NCBI RefSeq assembly: GCF_014493765.1
Contig: NZ_JACTVJ010000019.1
Coordinates: forward strand, 1-64,000
DNA length: 64,000 bases
From: Streptomyces polyasparticus
GTDB taxonomy: Bacteria > Actinomycetota > Actinomycetes > Streptomycetales > Streptomycetaceae
Direction of reading: 5' to 3'
Below, piece after piece: positions 16,296-24,880 of this stretch; position 1 is the stretch's first letter, and each line of letters opens with the position of its first letter. A program made the translations under genes and the position numbers. The notes below the pieces were generated by a model. It saw only the letters and a program-made list of their open reading frames with translations, had not been told where the DNA came from and ran no database searches.

Positions 16296-18050
16296 GTGAG
16301 CCACCGCCATGGCAGCACACGTGATCGCAGAACACGGCGCCCCCGTACGTCCGTTGCCTGGGGAGCGGCGGCCGCCGGGCTGCTCCTCACGCTCGGCGCC
16401 CTCCAGCACTCCGCCCAGGCGCAACCCGCACCGCCGAGTCCCGATCCGGCCCTTGTCGAGGCCGTCCAGCGCGATCTGGGGCTCACCCGGCAGCAGGCCG
16501 GGCAGCGGCTCGCCGGGGAAGCCGCTGCCGGCCGCACCGCGACGGCTCTGCGCGGACAGCTCGGCGATCGGCTCGCCGGACTCTGGTTCGACGCCGAAAC
16601 CGGCCGGCTCGTCGCCGCCGTGACCGATGCCGCCGACGCCGACGCGGTGCGCGCGGCGGGAGCCGGTGTCCATATGGCCGAGCACTCCGCCGCCGAACTC
16701 GACGCCGTAGCCCGCCAGATCACCCGGCTCGTCGGCAACGGCAAGGAGGGTGTGCGCAGTTGGGGCGTCGACGTGCGCGCCAATCAGGTCCGGGTGGAGG
16801 TGGGCAAGGGCGCGGACGCGCGGTTCCTGAAGACCCTCGGCGTCTTCGGGGACAGGGTGCGCGTGGAGACCGGGGCCGACACCCCGCGCCAGCAGGGCGG
16901 CGAGGTGGCCGGCGGCGAGAAGTGGGTGCCCGGCAGCGAGAGTCCCTGCTCCATCGGCTTCTCGGTGACCCGCTCCGGCGGCGCGAAGGCCTTCGTGACC
17001 GCCGGGCACTGCGCCAATGACGCCAACCAGCCCGCGTACGGCAAGGACGGCACCCGGCTCGGCACTTCCAACAAGGGCGGCACCGGCAGCTACAACAACC
17101 GCGAGGGCGACTTCGGCATCGTCGACGTCGACCAGGCCGGCTGGAGTCTGAGCGGCAGGGTCGAGGGCTACGGCCAGGCCGACGTCACGCTCACGGGCTC
17201 GCAGGAGGCCGTCGTGGGCACCCTGGTCTGCCGCTCGGGCCAGACCAGCCAGTACCGCTGCGGGGAAGTGACGCAGGTGAACCAGTCCGTGGACTACGGC
17301 AACGTCGTCATCGACGGCCTGTCGTACACCGACGCATGCTCGGCCGGCGGCGACTCCGGCGGCTCGTACGTCACCGCCTCGGGCGGCAAGGCAGTCGGCA
17401 TCCACTCCGGGGGCGGCAGCAACACCTGCGGCAGCTCCGGGGAGACCTTCACGATCTTCCAGCCGGTGAACGAGGCGCTGAGCAAGTTCTCCGCCGCCCT
17501 CGTCACGGGCGCCCCGCAGCCCGGCGAGGTGACCGTCGCGGCCGTCTCCGACCGGCACACCGCGGTCGGGCAGCGGGCCGAGGTCGCGAACAGCGCCGAG
17601 GGCGGTACGGCCCCGTACACCTGGAGCGCCGGCGGTCTGCCCGCCGGGCTCGCCATCGACAGGTCCACCGGCACGATCTCCGGTGCGGCGAGCGCGGAAG
17701 GGGTCTCGAAGGTGACGGTCACGGCGACCGACAGCGCCGGCAAGTCCGGCTCCACGAGCTTCACCTGGACCGTCGGCGACACGGGTGGCGGTGAGCTGTC
17801 GCTGCAGAACCCGGGCGGCCAGACCGCCTATCTCGGCAAGCCGGTCGACCTCCAGGTCGTCGCGTCCGGCGGCACCGGCACCCGTACCTTCACGGCCGTC
17901 GGTCTGCCGGCCGGTCTGAGCATCGACCGCGCGTCGGGTCGTATCACCGGAGCGCCCACGCGGTGGGGCTCGACCACCAGCCGGATCACGGTGACCGACG
18001 GGGCGGGCCGAAGCGCGTCCGCGGACGTCACCTGGTTCATCTTCTTCTGA
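16296..18050 (+). CDS. Secreted trypsin-like (S1) serine protease with propeptide and two C-terminal Ig-like domains
   Basis: 584-aa preproprotein. There is an N-terminal signal peptide (basic start, hydrophobic 20-40, Ala-x-Ala near 44), then an alpha-lytic-type propeptide to about residue 205. The mature S1 domain follows with catalytic His in TAGHC (about 237), Asp in GDFGIV (about 271) and Ser in GGDSGG (about 353). Cysteine pairs fit the streptogrisin group. Two putative Ig (He_PIG) repeats follow, both with LPAGL-ID-x-SG-I-x-G motifs (about 408-495 and 500-584). These may anchor the enzyme to polymer or cell wall. Start: GTG with GAGAGG 8 bases upstream. Confidence 0.9.
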   Translation: MSHRHGSTRDRRTRRPRTSVAWGAAAAGLLLTLGALQHSAQAQPAPPSPDPALVEAVQRDLGLTRQQAGQRLAGEAAAGRTATALRGQLGDRLAGLWFDAETGRLVAAVTDAADADAVRAAGAGVHMAEHSAAELDAVARQITRLVGNGKEGVRSWGVDVRANQVRVEVGKGADARFLKTLGVFGDRVRVETGADTPRQQGGEVAGGEKWVPGSESPCSIGFSVTRSGGAKAFVTAGHCANDANQPAYGKDGTRLGTSNKGGTGSYNNREGDFGIVDVDQAGWSLSGRVEGYGQADVTLTGSQEAVVGTLVCRSGQTSQYRCGEVTQVNQSVDYGNVVIDGLSYTDACSAGGDSGGSYVTASGGKAVGIHSGGGSNTCGSSGETFTIFQPVNEALSKFSAALVTGAPQPGEVTVAAVSDRHTAVGQRAEVANSAEGGTAPYTWSAGGLPAGLAIDRSTGTISGAASAEGVSKVTVTATDSAGKSGSTSFTWTVGDTGGGELSLQNPGGQTAYLGKPVDLQVVASGGTGTRTFTAVGLPAGLSIDRASGRITGAPTRWGSTTSRITVTDGAGRSASADVTWFIFF

Positions 18051-18143
18051 CCGTCTGCTCCGTCCGGCCAGCTGATCCCTCTGATCCGTCGGGGCCAGCT
18101 CATCCAGCGGATCCGGACCGCGCCCGCCGTACGGCCCGCAGTA

Positions 18144-18187
18144 CTGACCCACCTCTTACATGCGGCATACTTGCGAACCGTTCGCAA
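18144..18187. promoter_or_regulatory. Candidate promoter with 17-bp perfect dyad at the start site of the ABC importer operon
   Basis: CTGACC (18144-18149) and CATACT (18166-18171), 16 bp apart, resemble -35/-10 boxes. TTGCGAACCGTTCGCAA (18171-18187) is a perfect 7-3-7 palindrome covering the predicted transcription start, 31 bp before the lipoprotein ATG. It looks like a repressor site; the cognate regulator is not in the window. Confidence 0.6.
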
Positions 18188-18218
18188 TAACTGTCGATCT
18201 TGAACAGGGGTGTGGGGC

Positions 18219-19820
18219 ATGAGGGCCGCAGCGATACGGGGAGCGGGCGCACTGGCGGCGACCGCCGTACTGGCGGTCGCCGCCTCGGCCTGTTCGGCGC
18301 CGGCCGAGGGCGGTTCCGGCATCGCCGGCGCCGGGGACTCGGCCGTCGTCGGGATCGCGTACGAGCCCGACACGCTCAGCCCGCTGCTCGGCTACGGCAA
18401 GGACGGCAACGCCAAGGTCTACGACGGCCTGCTCACGCACGACGCGGACATGAAGCTCAAGCCCGCGCTCGCGGCCGAGCTGCCGAAGAAGAGCGCCGAC
18501 GGGCTCACGTACACCTTCAAGCTGCGCGACGGGGTCGAGTTCAGCGACGGCAAGCCGTTCACGGCCAAGGACGTCGTCTACACGTACGAGACGATCCTCG
18601 ACGAGAAGACCAACAACGCGTACAAGAGCGAGCTCGACGCCCTGAAGAGCGTCGAGGCCAAGGGGGACGACGAGGTCGTCTTCACGCTCAAGTACCCGTA
18701 CGCGCCCTTCGCCGAGCGCACCGTGCAGGCCATCGCGCCCGAGCACATCGGCGCCGAGCAGGACGTGAACACCGGCGACCTCACGACCAAGCCCGTCGGC
18801 ACCGGGCCGTACACGCTGGTGAAGTGGTCCAAGGGCGAGAAGCTCACCTTCAAGGCCAACCCCCGCTACTGGGGCGGCGAGCCGAAGGTCAAGAACTTCA
18901 CCATGGCCGTCATCAAGGACGACGACGTGCGCGCCACCCGGCTGCGCAGCGGTGACCTCGACGGCGCGATCCTGCCGCCGAACCTCGCCGAGACCTTCAA
19001 GAACGACAGCGGCCGCAAGACCTACGAGGCGACCAGCTTCGACTACCGCGTCGTGACGCTGCCGACCGGCAACAAGGTCGCGGGCGACACGGACATCCGC
19101 CGCGCCCTCGACGTCGCCGTGGACCGCAAGGCCATGGTCGACGCGATCCTCGACGGCGCCGGCAAGGAGGCCTACGGGCCCGTGCCGACGGACAGCGAGT
19201 GGTTCACGAAGGGCACCGAACGCGCCCATGACCTGAAGCGGGCCGAGAAGATCCTCGACGAGGCCGGCTGGAAGAAGGGCTCCGACGGGATCCGCGAGAA
19301 GGACGGCGTCCGTGCCTCCTTCCCGCTCTGGTACGTCTCCGGCGACAAGCTCCGCCAGGACCACGCCCTCGCCTACGCCTCCGACGCCAAGAAGGCCGGT
19401 GTCGAGATCAAGGTGCAGGCCGGCACCTGGGAGGTCATCCAGCCGCGGATGGACCGCGACGCGGTGCTCGCCGGCGGCGGCGCGCCCGCCGACCCCGACT
19501 TCGACCAGTACGCGATGCTCCACTCGAAGTTCGTCGGCGGCAACGACTTCAACAACATGGGCGACTACGACAACCCGGCCGTCGACAAGGCGCTCAAGGA
19601 AGGCCGTACGACCGACGACGCGGCCGGGCGGAAGGCCGCGTACGACACCGTCCAGCGCGAGCTGGTGAAGGACCCCGGCTACACCTTCCTCACCCACATC
19701 GACCACGTGTACGTCGTGAACGACACGTTCGGGCAGCTCAGCACCCAGGTCGAGCCGCACGACCACGGCTTCGCGACCGGTCCCTGGTGGAACGTCGAGG
19801 ACTGGCAGCCGAAGAAGTGA
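18219..19820 (+). CDS. Peptide/nickel-type ABC transporter substrate-binding lipoprotein
   Basis: 533-aa family-5 solute-binding protein. It has a signal peptide with a lipobox-like AASAC at about residues 22-26, so it is a membrane-anchored lipoprotein outside the cell. The body has YEPDTLSPLLGYGKDGNAKVYDGLLTHD and the family motif LRDGVEFSDGKPFTAKDVVYTYE. These proteins bind oligopeptides, nickel chelates or similar ligands; the ligand here is unknown. AGGGG 8 bases before the ATG at 18219 is preferred to the GTG at 18210. First gene of a five-gene operon with all downstream junctions overlapping. Confidence 0.93.
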   Translation: MRAAAIRGAGALAATAVLAVAASACSAPAEGGSGIAGAGDSAVVGIAYEPDTLSPLLGYGKDGNAKVYDGLLTHDADMKLKPALAAELPKKSADGLTYTFKLRDGVEFSDGKPFTAKDVVYTYETILDEKTNNAYKSELDALKSVEAKGDDEVVFTLKYPYAPFAERTVQAIAPEHIGAEQDVNTGDLTTKPVGTGPYTLVKWSKGEKLTFKANPRYWGGEPKVKNFTMAVIKDDDVRATRLRSGDLDGAILPPNLAETFKNDSGRKTYEATSFDYRVVTLPTGNKVAGDTDIRRALDVAVDRKAMVDAILDGAGKEAYGPVPTDSEWFTKGTERAHDLKRAEKILDEAGWKKGSDGIREKDGVRASFPLWYVSGDKLRQDHALAYASDAKKAGVEIKVQAGTWEVIQPRMDRDAVLAGGGAPADPDFDQYAMLHSKFVGGNDFNNMGDYDNPAVDKALKEGRTTDDAAGRKAAYDTVQRELVKDPGYTFLTHIDHVYVVNDTFGQLSTQVEPHDHGFATGPWWNVEDWQPKK

Positions 19821-20809
19821 CCTCCCGTATCCCCTGGGCGCCGATGGCGCGCATGGCGGGGCGGCGGGCGCTGTTCGCCGTCCCCGTCCTGCTCGCCGTC
19901 ACGTTCGGCGTGTTCGCCATCGCCGCCGCCTCGCCCTTCGACCCCGTGAAGGCCTACGCCGGTACGGGCGGCCTGACGGCCTCCGAGCAGACCCTTGACC
20001 AGCTGCGCGCCAACCTCGGCGTCGACCAGCCGCTGATCACGCGCTGGTGGGACTGGCTGACCGGCGCGCTCGGCGGTGACTTCGGCGAATCGATGGTGAT
20101 GCGCCAGCCCGTCGGGCAGGTGATCGGGGAACGGCTCGGCTGGTCCGTCCTGCTCGCCGCGACCGCGTTCCTGCTCGCCATCCTCATCGGGACGACGCTC
20201 GGTGTGCTCGCCGCGCGCCGCCCCGGCGGCTGGCTCGACCGCGCCGTCACCTCCCTCGCGTACGGACTCGAGGCCGCCCCGCCGTTCTGGCTCGGGCTGC
20301 TCGCGGTGTGGTTCTTCGCCCTGAAGCTCGGGGTCCTTCCGGCCGGCGGTCTCACCGACACCGGCTCGACCGTGGTCAGCGCGGGACAGGTGGCCACTCA
20401 TCTGGTGCTGCCCGCCTGCGTCCTTGCCGTATCGCAGCTGCCGTGGTTCGTCCTGTACGTACGGCAGAGCGTCGGCGACGCCCTGGAGGAGGACCCCGTA
20501 CGCGGGGCGCGTGCGCGCGGACTCGCCGAGCGGACCGTGCTGCTCGGGCACGCGTTGCGCTCCGGACTCCTTCCGGTGCTCACGCTGATCGGGTCGCGGG
20601 TGCCCGAACTCATCACCGGGGCGCTCCTGGTGGAGACCGTCTTCAGCTGGCCCGGAATCGCCGCCGCCACCGTCGAGGCGGCGACCTCCGTGGACTTCCC
20701 GCTGCTCGCCGCGCTCACCGTGCTCGCCACGGCCGCGGTGCTGCTCGGCAATCTCGTCGCGGACCTGCTCTACGGGCTCGCCGATCCGAGGGTGGGTTTC
20801 GATGGCTGA
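19817..20809 (+). CDS. ABC importer permease, DppB/NikB-like
   Basis: 330-aa inner-membrane permease with six predicted membrane segments. The first helix (RALFAVPVLLAVTFGVFAIAA) and the conserved N-terminal region FGESMVMRQPVGQVIGERLGWSVLLA are visible. An EAA-like loop RARGLAERTVLLGHALRSGLLPVLTLIG contacts the ATPases. The GTG start overlaps the binding-protein stop (GTGA), giving translational coupling. Pairs with the next gene to form the channel. Confidence 0.92.
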   Translation: MTSRIPWAPMARMAGRRALFAVPVLLAVTFGVFAIAAASPFDPVKAYAGTGGLTASEQTLDQLRANLGVDQPLITRWWDWLTGALGGDFGESMVMRQPVGQVIGERLGWSVLLAATAFLLAILIGTTLGVLAARRPGGWLDRAVTSLAYGLEAAPPFWLGLLAVWFFALKLGVLPAGGLTDTGSTVVSAGQVATHLVLPACVLAVSQLPWFVLYVRQSVGDALEEDPVRGARARGLAERTVLLGHALRSGLLPVLTLIGSRVPELITGALLVETVFSWPGIAAATVEAATSVDFPLLAALTVLATAAVLLGNLVADLLYGLADPRVGFDG

Positions 20810-21677
20810 GATCACTGAGCCCGCTTGGCGGGCACGGGGTGTGCGCCGTCGCTCCACCCGCACCTGGCGTATCCGCACCTCCGCGGTGATCACGCTTGCC
20901 GTGGGGCTCGCCGTGCTGCTCGTGCCGCCGCTCGTGCAGCTCGACGAGCAGGCCGTGGACCTCGCCGCCAAGCTGCAACCGCCGTCCCTCGCCCACCCGT
21001 TCGGCACCGACGACGTGGGCCGTGACCTGCTCCTGCGCTGTGTCTACGGGCTGCGGGTCTCGCTGCTCGTCGGACTGGTCGCGGCGGTCGTGGCCACCGT
21101 GATCGGGACCGCCGTCGGTGCGGCCGCAGGCGCCTTCGGAGGGCGCGTCGACCGGCTGGTGATGCGGCTCGTCGACCTGTTCTCCTCCGTGCCGCACCTG
21201 CTGCTCGGGATCTTCATCGTGGCGATGTTCCGGCCCGGGGTCTGGCCCGTGGTGATCTCGGTGGCGCTGACGCACTGGCTGTCGACGGCCCGTATCGTGC
21301 GCGCCGAAGTCCTCTCGCTGCGCGCGCGTCCGTATGTCGACGCGGCGATCTCCGGCGGCGCCTCGCGCGTGCGGGTGGCGGTGCGGCATCTGCTTCCGGG
21401 CGTCCTTCCGCAGGCCGGACTCGCGGCCGTCCTGATGGTGCCGCACGCCGTCTGGCACGAGTCCGCGCTGTCCTTCCTCGGCCTCGGACTGCCCACCCAC
21501 CAGGCCAGTCTCGGCACCCTCGTCCAGTCCGCGCGCGGCTCGCTGCTCGCGGGGGACTGGTGGCCGACGCTCTTCCCCGGCCTGTTCATCATCGTGCCGA
21601 CCCTCGCGATCGCGGGGCTCGCGGGCGCGTGGCGGGAGCGGCTGAATCCGCGCCGGCGATCGGAGTTGATGCTGTGA
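20802..21677 (+). CDS. ABC importer permease, DppC/NikC-like
   Basis: 291-aa inner-membrane permease. After a basic N-terminus come a first hydrophobic segment (ITLAVGLAVLLVPPL) and the DppC hallmark HPFGTDDVGRDLLLRCVYGLRVSLLVGL. The EAA-type loop reads YVDAAISGGASRVRVAVRHLLPGVLPQA, and the C-terminus has SFLGLGLPTHQASLGTLVQSA. It overlaps the preceding permease by 8 bp and the following ATPase by 4 bp. Confidence 0.92.
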   Translation: MAEITEPAWRARGVRRRSTRTWRIRTSAVITLAVGLAVLLVPPLVQLDEQAVDLAAKLQPPSLAHPFGTDDVGRDLLLRCVYGLRVSLLVGLVAAVVATVIGTAVGAAAGAFGGRVDRLVMRLVDLFSSVPHLLLGIFIVAMFRPGVWPVVISVALTHWLSTARIVRAEVLSLRARPYVDAAISGGASRVRVAVRHLLPGVLPQAGLAAVLMVPHAVWHESALSFLGLGLPTHQASLGTLVQSARGSLLAGDWWPTLFPGLFIIVPTLAIAGLAGAWRERLNPRRRSELML

Positions 21678-22789
21678 CCACGTCCGAGGCGGGGGCCCCG
21701 CCTGTGCTCGATGTACGAGGGCTTTCGGTGCGCTTCCGGATGCGCGGCGGGCGGTACATCCGGGCCGTCACCGACGCCCGCTTCAGCCTGGCCGCCGGTG
21801 AACGGCTCGCGCTCGTGGGGGAGTCGGGGTGCGGCAAGTCCGTGCTCGCCTCCGCGCTGCTCGGACTGCTGCCCGAGAACGCCGAGACGGCGGGGTCCGC
21901 GGTCCTGAGCGACGAGACGGATCTGCTCGCCGCCGACGAACGGACCCTCGCGCGCGCGATACGGGGCCGCAAGGTCGGGCTCGTCCCGCAGTCGCCCGCG
22001 GCGCACCTCACGCCCGTGCGGACGGTCAGCTCCCAACTGGAGGAGACCGTACGGGAGTTGCTGCGCACGCCTCGGTCTTCGCTGCGCGCGGCGGCCGAAG
22101 AGGCGGCCGAGCGGGCCGCCTTTCCCGTGGACCACCTCGACCGCCACCCGCACGAGCTGTCCGGCGGACTCGCCCAGCGCGCGGCCACCGCGCTCGCCCT
22201 GATCGGCGATGCCCCGCTGCTGCTTGCCGACGAGCCCACCACCGGACTCGACCGCGACCTCGTCGAGCGCACCGTCGACGAACTCGCCCGGCACACCGGC
22301 GCGTCCCGCGCCCTCCTGATGATCACGCACGATCTGGCGGCGGCCGAGCGGATCGCCGACCGGATCGCCGTGATGTACGCGGGCCGGATCGTCGAGATCG
22401 CCGACGCCGAGGACTTCTTCGGCACCCGCGGCCCCCGCCACCCGTACGCCCGGGGTCTGCTGGACGCCCTGCCCGAGCGGAACTTCATCCCCATCCCCGG
22501 GACGCCGCCCGAGCTGGGGGCGCTGCCCGAAGGGTGCGCGTACGCCGAGCGGTGCCCGCGGGCGAGCTCGGAGTGCGGGGCGCAGCCGGTGCTTGTGGGT
22601 GGGGTGGCCTGCCATCACTCGGAGGCTGGCGTCGGTGCCGCGGGGGCTGAGGGCGGTGCGGCGGGGGCTGACGGCGGTGTGGCGGAGGCTGACGGCGGTG
22701 CGGCGGGGGCTGCCGTCGGCGCCGCGGAGTCCAGGGAGCCCAGGGAGCCCAGGGAGCCTATGGAGTCCATGGAGGCCGGACATGCTTGA
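21674..22789 (+). CDS. ABC importer ATP-binding protein, DppD/NikD-like, with low-complexity C-terminal tail
   Basis: 371-aa cytoplasmic ATPase. Walker A is GESGCGKSV (about 50), the Q-loop VPQSP, the signature ELSGGLAQRAA and Walker B LLLADEPTTGLD. The oligopeptide-transporter C-terminal extension with CAYAERCPRA follows; it is Fe-S or structural in some homologues. The GTG start overlaps the permease stop. The last 45 residues are Ala/Gly-rich then REPREPREP, encoded by two tandem repeats (22634-22771), and look like expansion after the domain end. Confidence 0.92.
   Translation: MTTSEAGAPPVLDVRGLSVRFRMRGGRYIRAVTDARFSLAAGERLALVGESGCGKSVLASALLGLLPENAETAGSAVLSDETDLLAADERTLARAIRGRKVGLVPQSPAAHLTPVRTVSSQLEETVRELLRTPRSSLRAAAEEAAERAAFPVDHLDRHPHELSGGLAQRAATALALIGDAPLLLADEPTTGLDRDLVERTVDELARHTGASRALLMITHDLAAAERIADRIAVMYAGRIVEIADAEDFFGTRGPRHPYARGLLDALPERNFIPIPGTPPELGALPEGCAYAERCPRASSECGAQPVLVGGVACHHSEAGVGAAGAEGGAAGADGGVAEADGGAAGAAVGAAESREPREPREPMESMEAGHA
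22634..22771 (+). repeat. Adjacent 21-bp and 9-bp in-frame tandem repeats in the DppD-like gene
   Basis: Four imperfect 21-bp units run from 22634 to 22717 (GGTGCGGCGGGGGCTGACGG type). Five 9-bp units (GAGCCCAGG/GAGTCCATG) then run from 22727 to 22771. Both periods keep frame, giving an Ala-Gly-Asp repeat and then an REP repeat. The block ends 11 bp before the next start codon. Confidence 0.88.
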
Positions 22790-23438
22790 GCTGGACGCGA
22801 TCACCGCCGGGTATGAGCGCGGCAAGCCCGTCATCGCCGGTATTTCCCTGACCGTGCAGCCCGGCGAGTCCGTCGGACTCCTGGGCCCCAGCGGCTGCGG
22901 CAAGTCCACCCTCGCCCGGGTCGCGGCGCTCCTGCACCGCCCCGACGCCGGACGCGTCGTGATCGACGGGACGGAGGCGGGCGGCTGGCGCCACCGCGCG
23001 CCGCGTGCGCAGCGGACGGCCTTCGGCGTGGTCTTCCAGCAGCCCAGGCTGTCCGCCGATCCGCGCCTCACGCTCGCCGATCTGATCGCCGAGCCGCTGC
23101 GGGCGAACGGGCGGTCCGGTGAACCAGCGGACAAGGTGCGGGAGTTCGCCGCACGCGTCGGCCTCACCGAGGACCTCCTCGGCCGCCGCCCGCACGAGGT
23201 CAGCGACGGCCAGCTGCAACGTGCCTGCGTGGCGCGCGCGTTGATCCTCCGCCCGCGCTGGCTCGTCTGCGACGAGATGACCGCGATGCTGGACGCCTCC
23301 ACCACGGCCGCCCTCGTCCACGCCGTGGAGTCCTACCGCACCGAAACCGGCGCGGGCCTCCTCGCCGTGGGCCACGACCGCGTCCTCCTGAACCGCTGGT
23401 GTGACCGGACGGTCGACTGGTCCACGCTGGCGTCCTGA
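22782..23438 (+). CDS. ABC importer ATP-binding protein, short DppF/NikE-like
   Basis: 218-aa ATPase. Walker A is GPSGCGKST (about 37); the signature is EVSDGQLQRACVARAL with SDGQ in place of SGGQ. Walker B is WLVCDEMTAMLDAS, the NikE-style DEMTxMLD variant. It lacks the C-terminal extension of its partner, as NikE-type subunits often do. The ATG overlaps the previous stop by 8 bp. Last gene of the operon. The DEM/SDGQ variant suggests a nickel or opine/metallophore-type importer as much as a peptide one. Confidence 0.9.
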   Translation: MLELDAITAGYERGKPVIAGISLTVQPGESVGLLGPSGCGKSTLARVAALLHRPDAGRVVIDGTEAGGWRHRAPRAQRTAFGVVFQQPRLSADPRLTLADLIAEPLRANGRSGEPADKVREFAARVGLTEDLLGRRPHEVSDGQLQRACVARALILRPRWLVCDEMTAMLDASTTAALVHAVESYRTETGAGLLAVGHDRVLLNRWCDRTVDWSTLAS

Positions 23439-23861
23439 GTTCGACGCTCATCGCATGTCGGTCCGCTCGGGCATGATCGGCTCCTACCGGACTGTGCGAT
23501 GGGGTGGTGTGACGTGGACGGGTGGCGGACCGATCTGGCGTTCGAGACGTGCAGGGCCTTGGTGGAGGGGGCCGAGCTGTCCTCGTTCGTGGGCGGGCCG
23601 CATGACGTGCGACATGCGGACAGCCGCCGCGCTCGCGATCCCGTTCTCGGCTGGGTCTGCCTGCCCACGGAGGCGCTCGCCCGATTCCTCTCGCGCCGAG
23701 GCAGAACGGCAGGCTGAGCGTCTGTTCCCGAACTGGCGCGAGGAGCTCGGCCTCGGCGCCCGCGAAGGGAAGGTTCGGCCAACTCCCGGCAACGTACTGC
23801 CCTTTGAGCCGGACCTGACCGCATACTCGGTCCCGCCCGTACACCGTTCCGGGAGGCAGAC
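23439..23861 (+). pseudogene. Gap of 423 bp, possibly the remains of a small gene
   Basis: There is no complete recognisable gene. A 72-codon open frame from 23499 reads as plausible protein (DGWRTDLAFETCRALVEGAE, then GWVCLPTEALARFLSRRG). Around 23700 protein-like sequence continues in another frame (RQAERLFPNWREELGLG). One frameshift would join them into a product of roughly 110 residues. I do not recognise a family. It may equally be ordinary spacer with chance coding bias. Confidence 0.25.
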
Positions 23862-24725
23862 ATGGCCCTGCACGTCACCCGCCGCACCGCCGTCACCACG
23901 TTCGCCGCCGCTGCCGTGGGGGCGGTCGCCGTTCCCTCGTCCGCGGGGGCGACCGGCGGACGGCCGCACAGAAAGCCGCTGCGGCGCGTCCACGCGCACA
24001 ACGACTATCTGCACACCCGTCCGCTGCTCGACGCACTCGACCACCGCTTCACCAGCGTCGAGGCGGACATCTTCCTCGTGAACGGCGAACTTCTCGTCGC
24101 CCACGACCCGGTGGACCTCGACCCGGCCCGCACCCTCGCCTCGCTGTATCTCGAGCCGCTCGCCGAGCGGGTGCGCAGGAACCACGGGTCCGTGTACCGC
24201 GGACACCGGCGCCCGGTGCAGCTGCTCATCGACATCAAGGCCGACGGGGTGGCCACGTACGCGGAGCTGCACCGCCAACTGCACCGCTACCGGCACCTGT
24301 TCACCACGTACGCGCACGGGAAGGTGCGTCCGGGCGCCGTCACCGCGGTGATCTCCGGGGACCGGTCCGCGCGGGCGCCGATGGAGGCGCAGCAGGTGCG
24401 GTACGCGTTCTACGACGGCCGGCTCGCCGACCTCGGGGGGCCCGCGCCCGCCTCGCTCATCCCGCTCATCAGCGACAACTGGAACAACCACTTCACCTGG
24501 CGCGGCGCGGGACCGATGCCCACCGCCGAACGGGACAAGCTGCACCAGATCGTCGCCACCGCGCACAGCAGGGGGCAGCGCGTGCGCTTCTGGGCCACGC
24601 CCGATCTGCCCGGACCTGAGCGCGGGGCCGTCTGGCTCGAGCTGATCGCCGCCGACGCCGACCACCTCAACACCGATGATCTGGTCGCGCTCGAAGCCTT
24701 CCTGGACGCCTACGACCGGCGCTGA
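23862..24725 (+). CDS. Tat-exported AIM6-like PLC-type phosphodiesterase
   Basis: 287-aa secreted or surface protein. The N-terminus has a twin-arginine-like TRRTAVTTFAAAAVGA with an Ala-x-Ala site near residue 30. The catalytic fold is a PLC-like TIM barrel: HAHNDYLHTRPLLDALDHRF then SVEADIFLVNGELLVAHD (His, Asn, Glu and Asp as metal/acid-base residues), and LLIDIKADG. This matches AIM6 and related phosphatidylinositol phospholipase C-like phosphodiesterases. GGGAGG 8 bases upstream supports the ATG. The substrate is unknown; a phosphodiester lipid is inferred. Confidence 0.82.
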   Translation: MALHVTRRTAVTTFAAAAVGAVAVPSSAGATGGRPHRKPLRRVHAHNDYLHTRPLLDALDHRFTSVEADIFLVNGELLVAHDPVDLDPARTLASLYLEPLAERVRRNHGSVYRGHRRPVQLLIDIKADGVATYAELHRQLHRYRHLFTTYAHGKVRPGAVTAVISGDRSARAPMEAQQVRYAFYDGRLADLGGPAPASLIPLISDNWNNHFTWRGAGPMPTAERDKLHQIVATAHSRGQRVRFWATPDLPGPERGAVWLELIAADADHLNTDDLVALEAFLDAYDRR

Positions 24726-24826
24726 ACCGGCTCCTGCCGAGGTCCCTGGGTGACCGTCACTCCCCGTCAACACACGTTCGGAGGACATGTCAGTCGGCCG
24801 GACGGCGCCCGCGTCACGCGACACTT

Positions 24827-24842
24827 GCGGCGAAAACGCCGC
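24827..24842. other. Perfect small hairpin in the leader of a small membrane protein gene
   Basis: GCGGCG, an AAAA loop and CGCCGC make a 6-bp stem about 40 bases upstream of the ATG at 24881. It may be a leader element or chance. Confidence 0.4.
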
Positions 24843-24880
24843 GGAGTTGACGTGGCGCAGGCGCGTAGGGAGTCCGGACG

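Noticed and set aside
18051-18143. Stable fold (GTCCGG ... CCGGAC and CCAGCTGATCC/CCAGCTCATCC copies) after the protease gene
   Set aside because: It could be a terminator, but pairing is long-range, imperfect and without a U-tract, so I did not list it.
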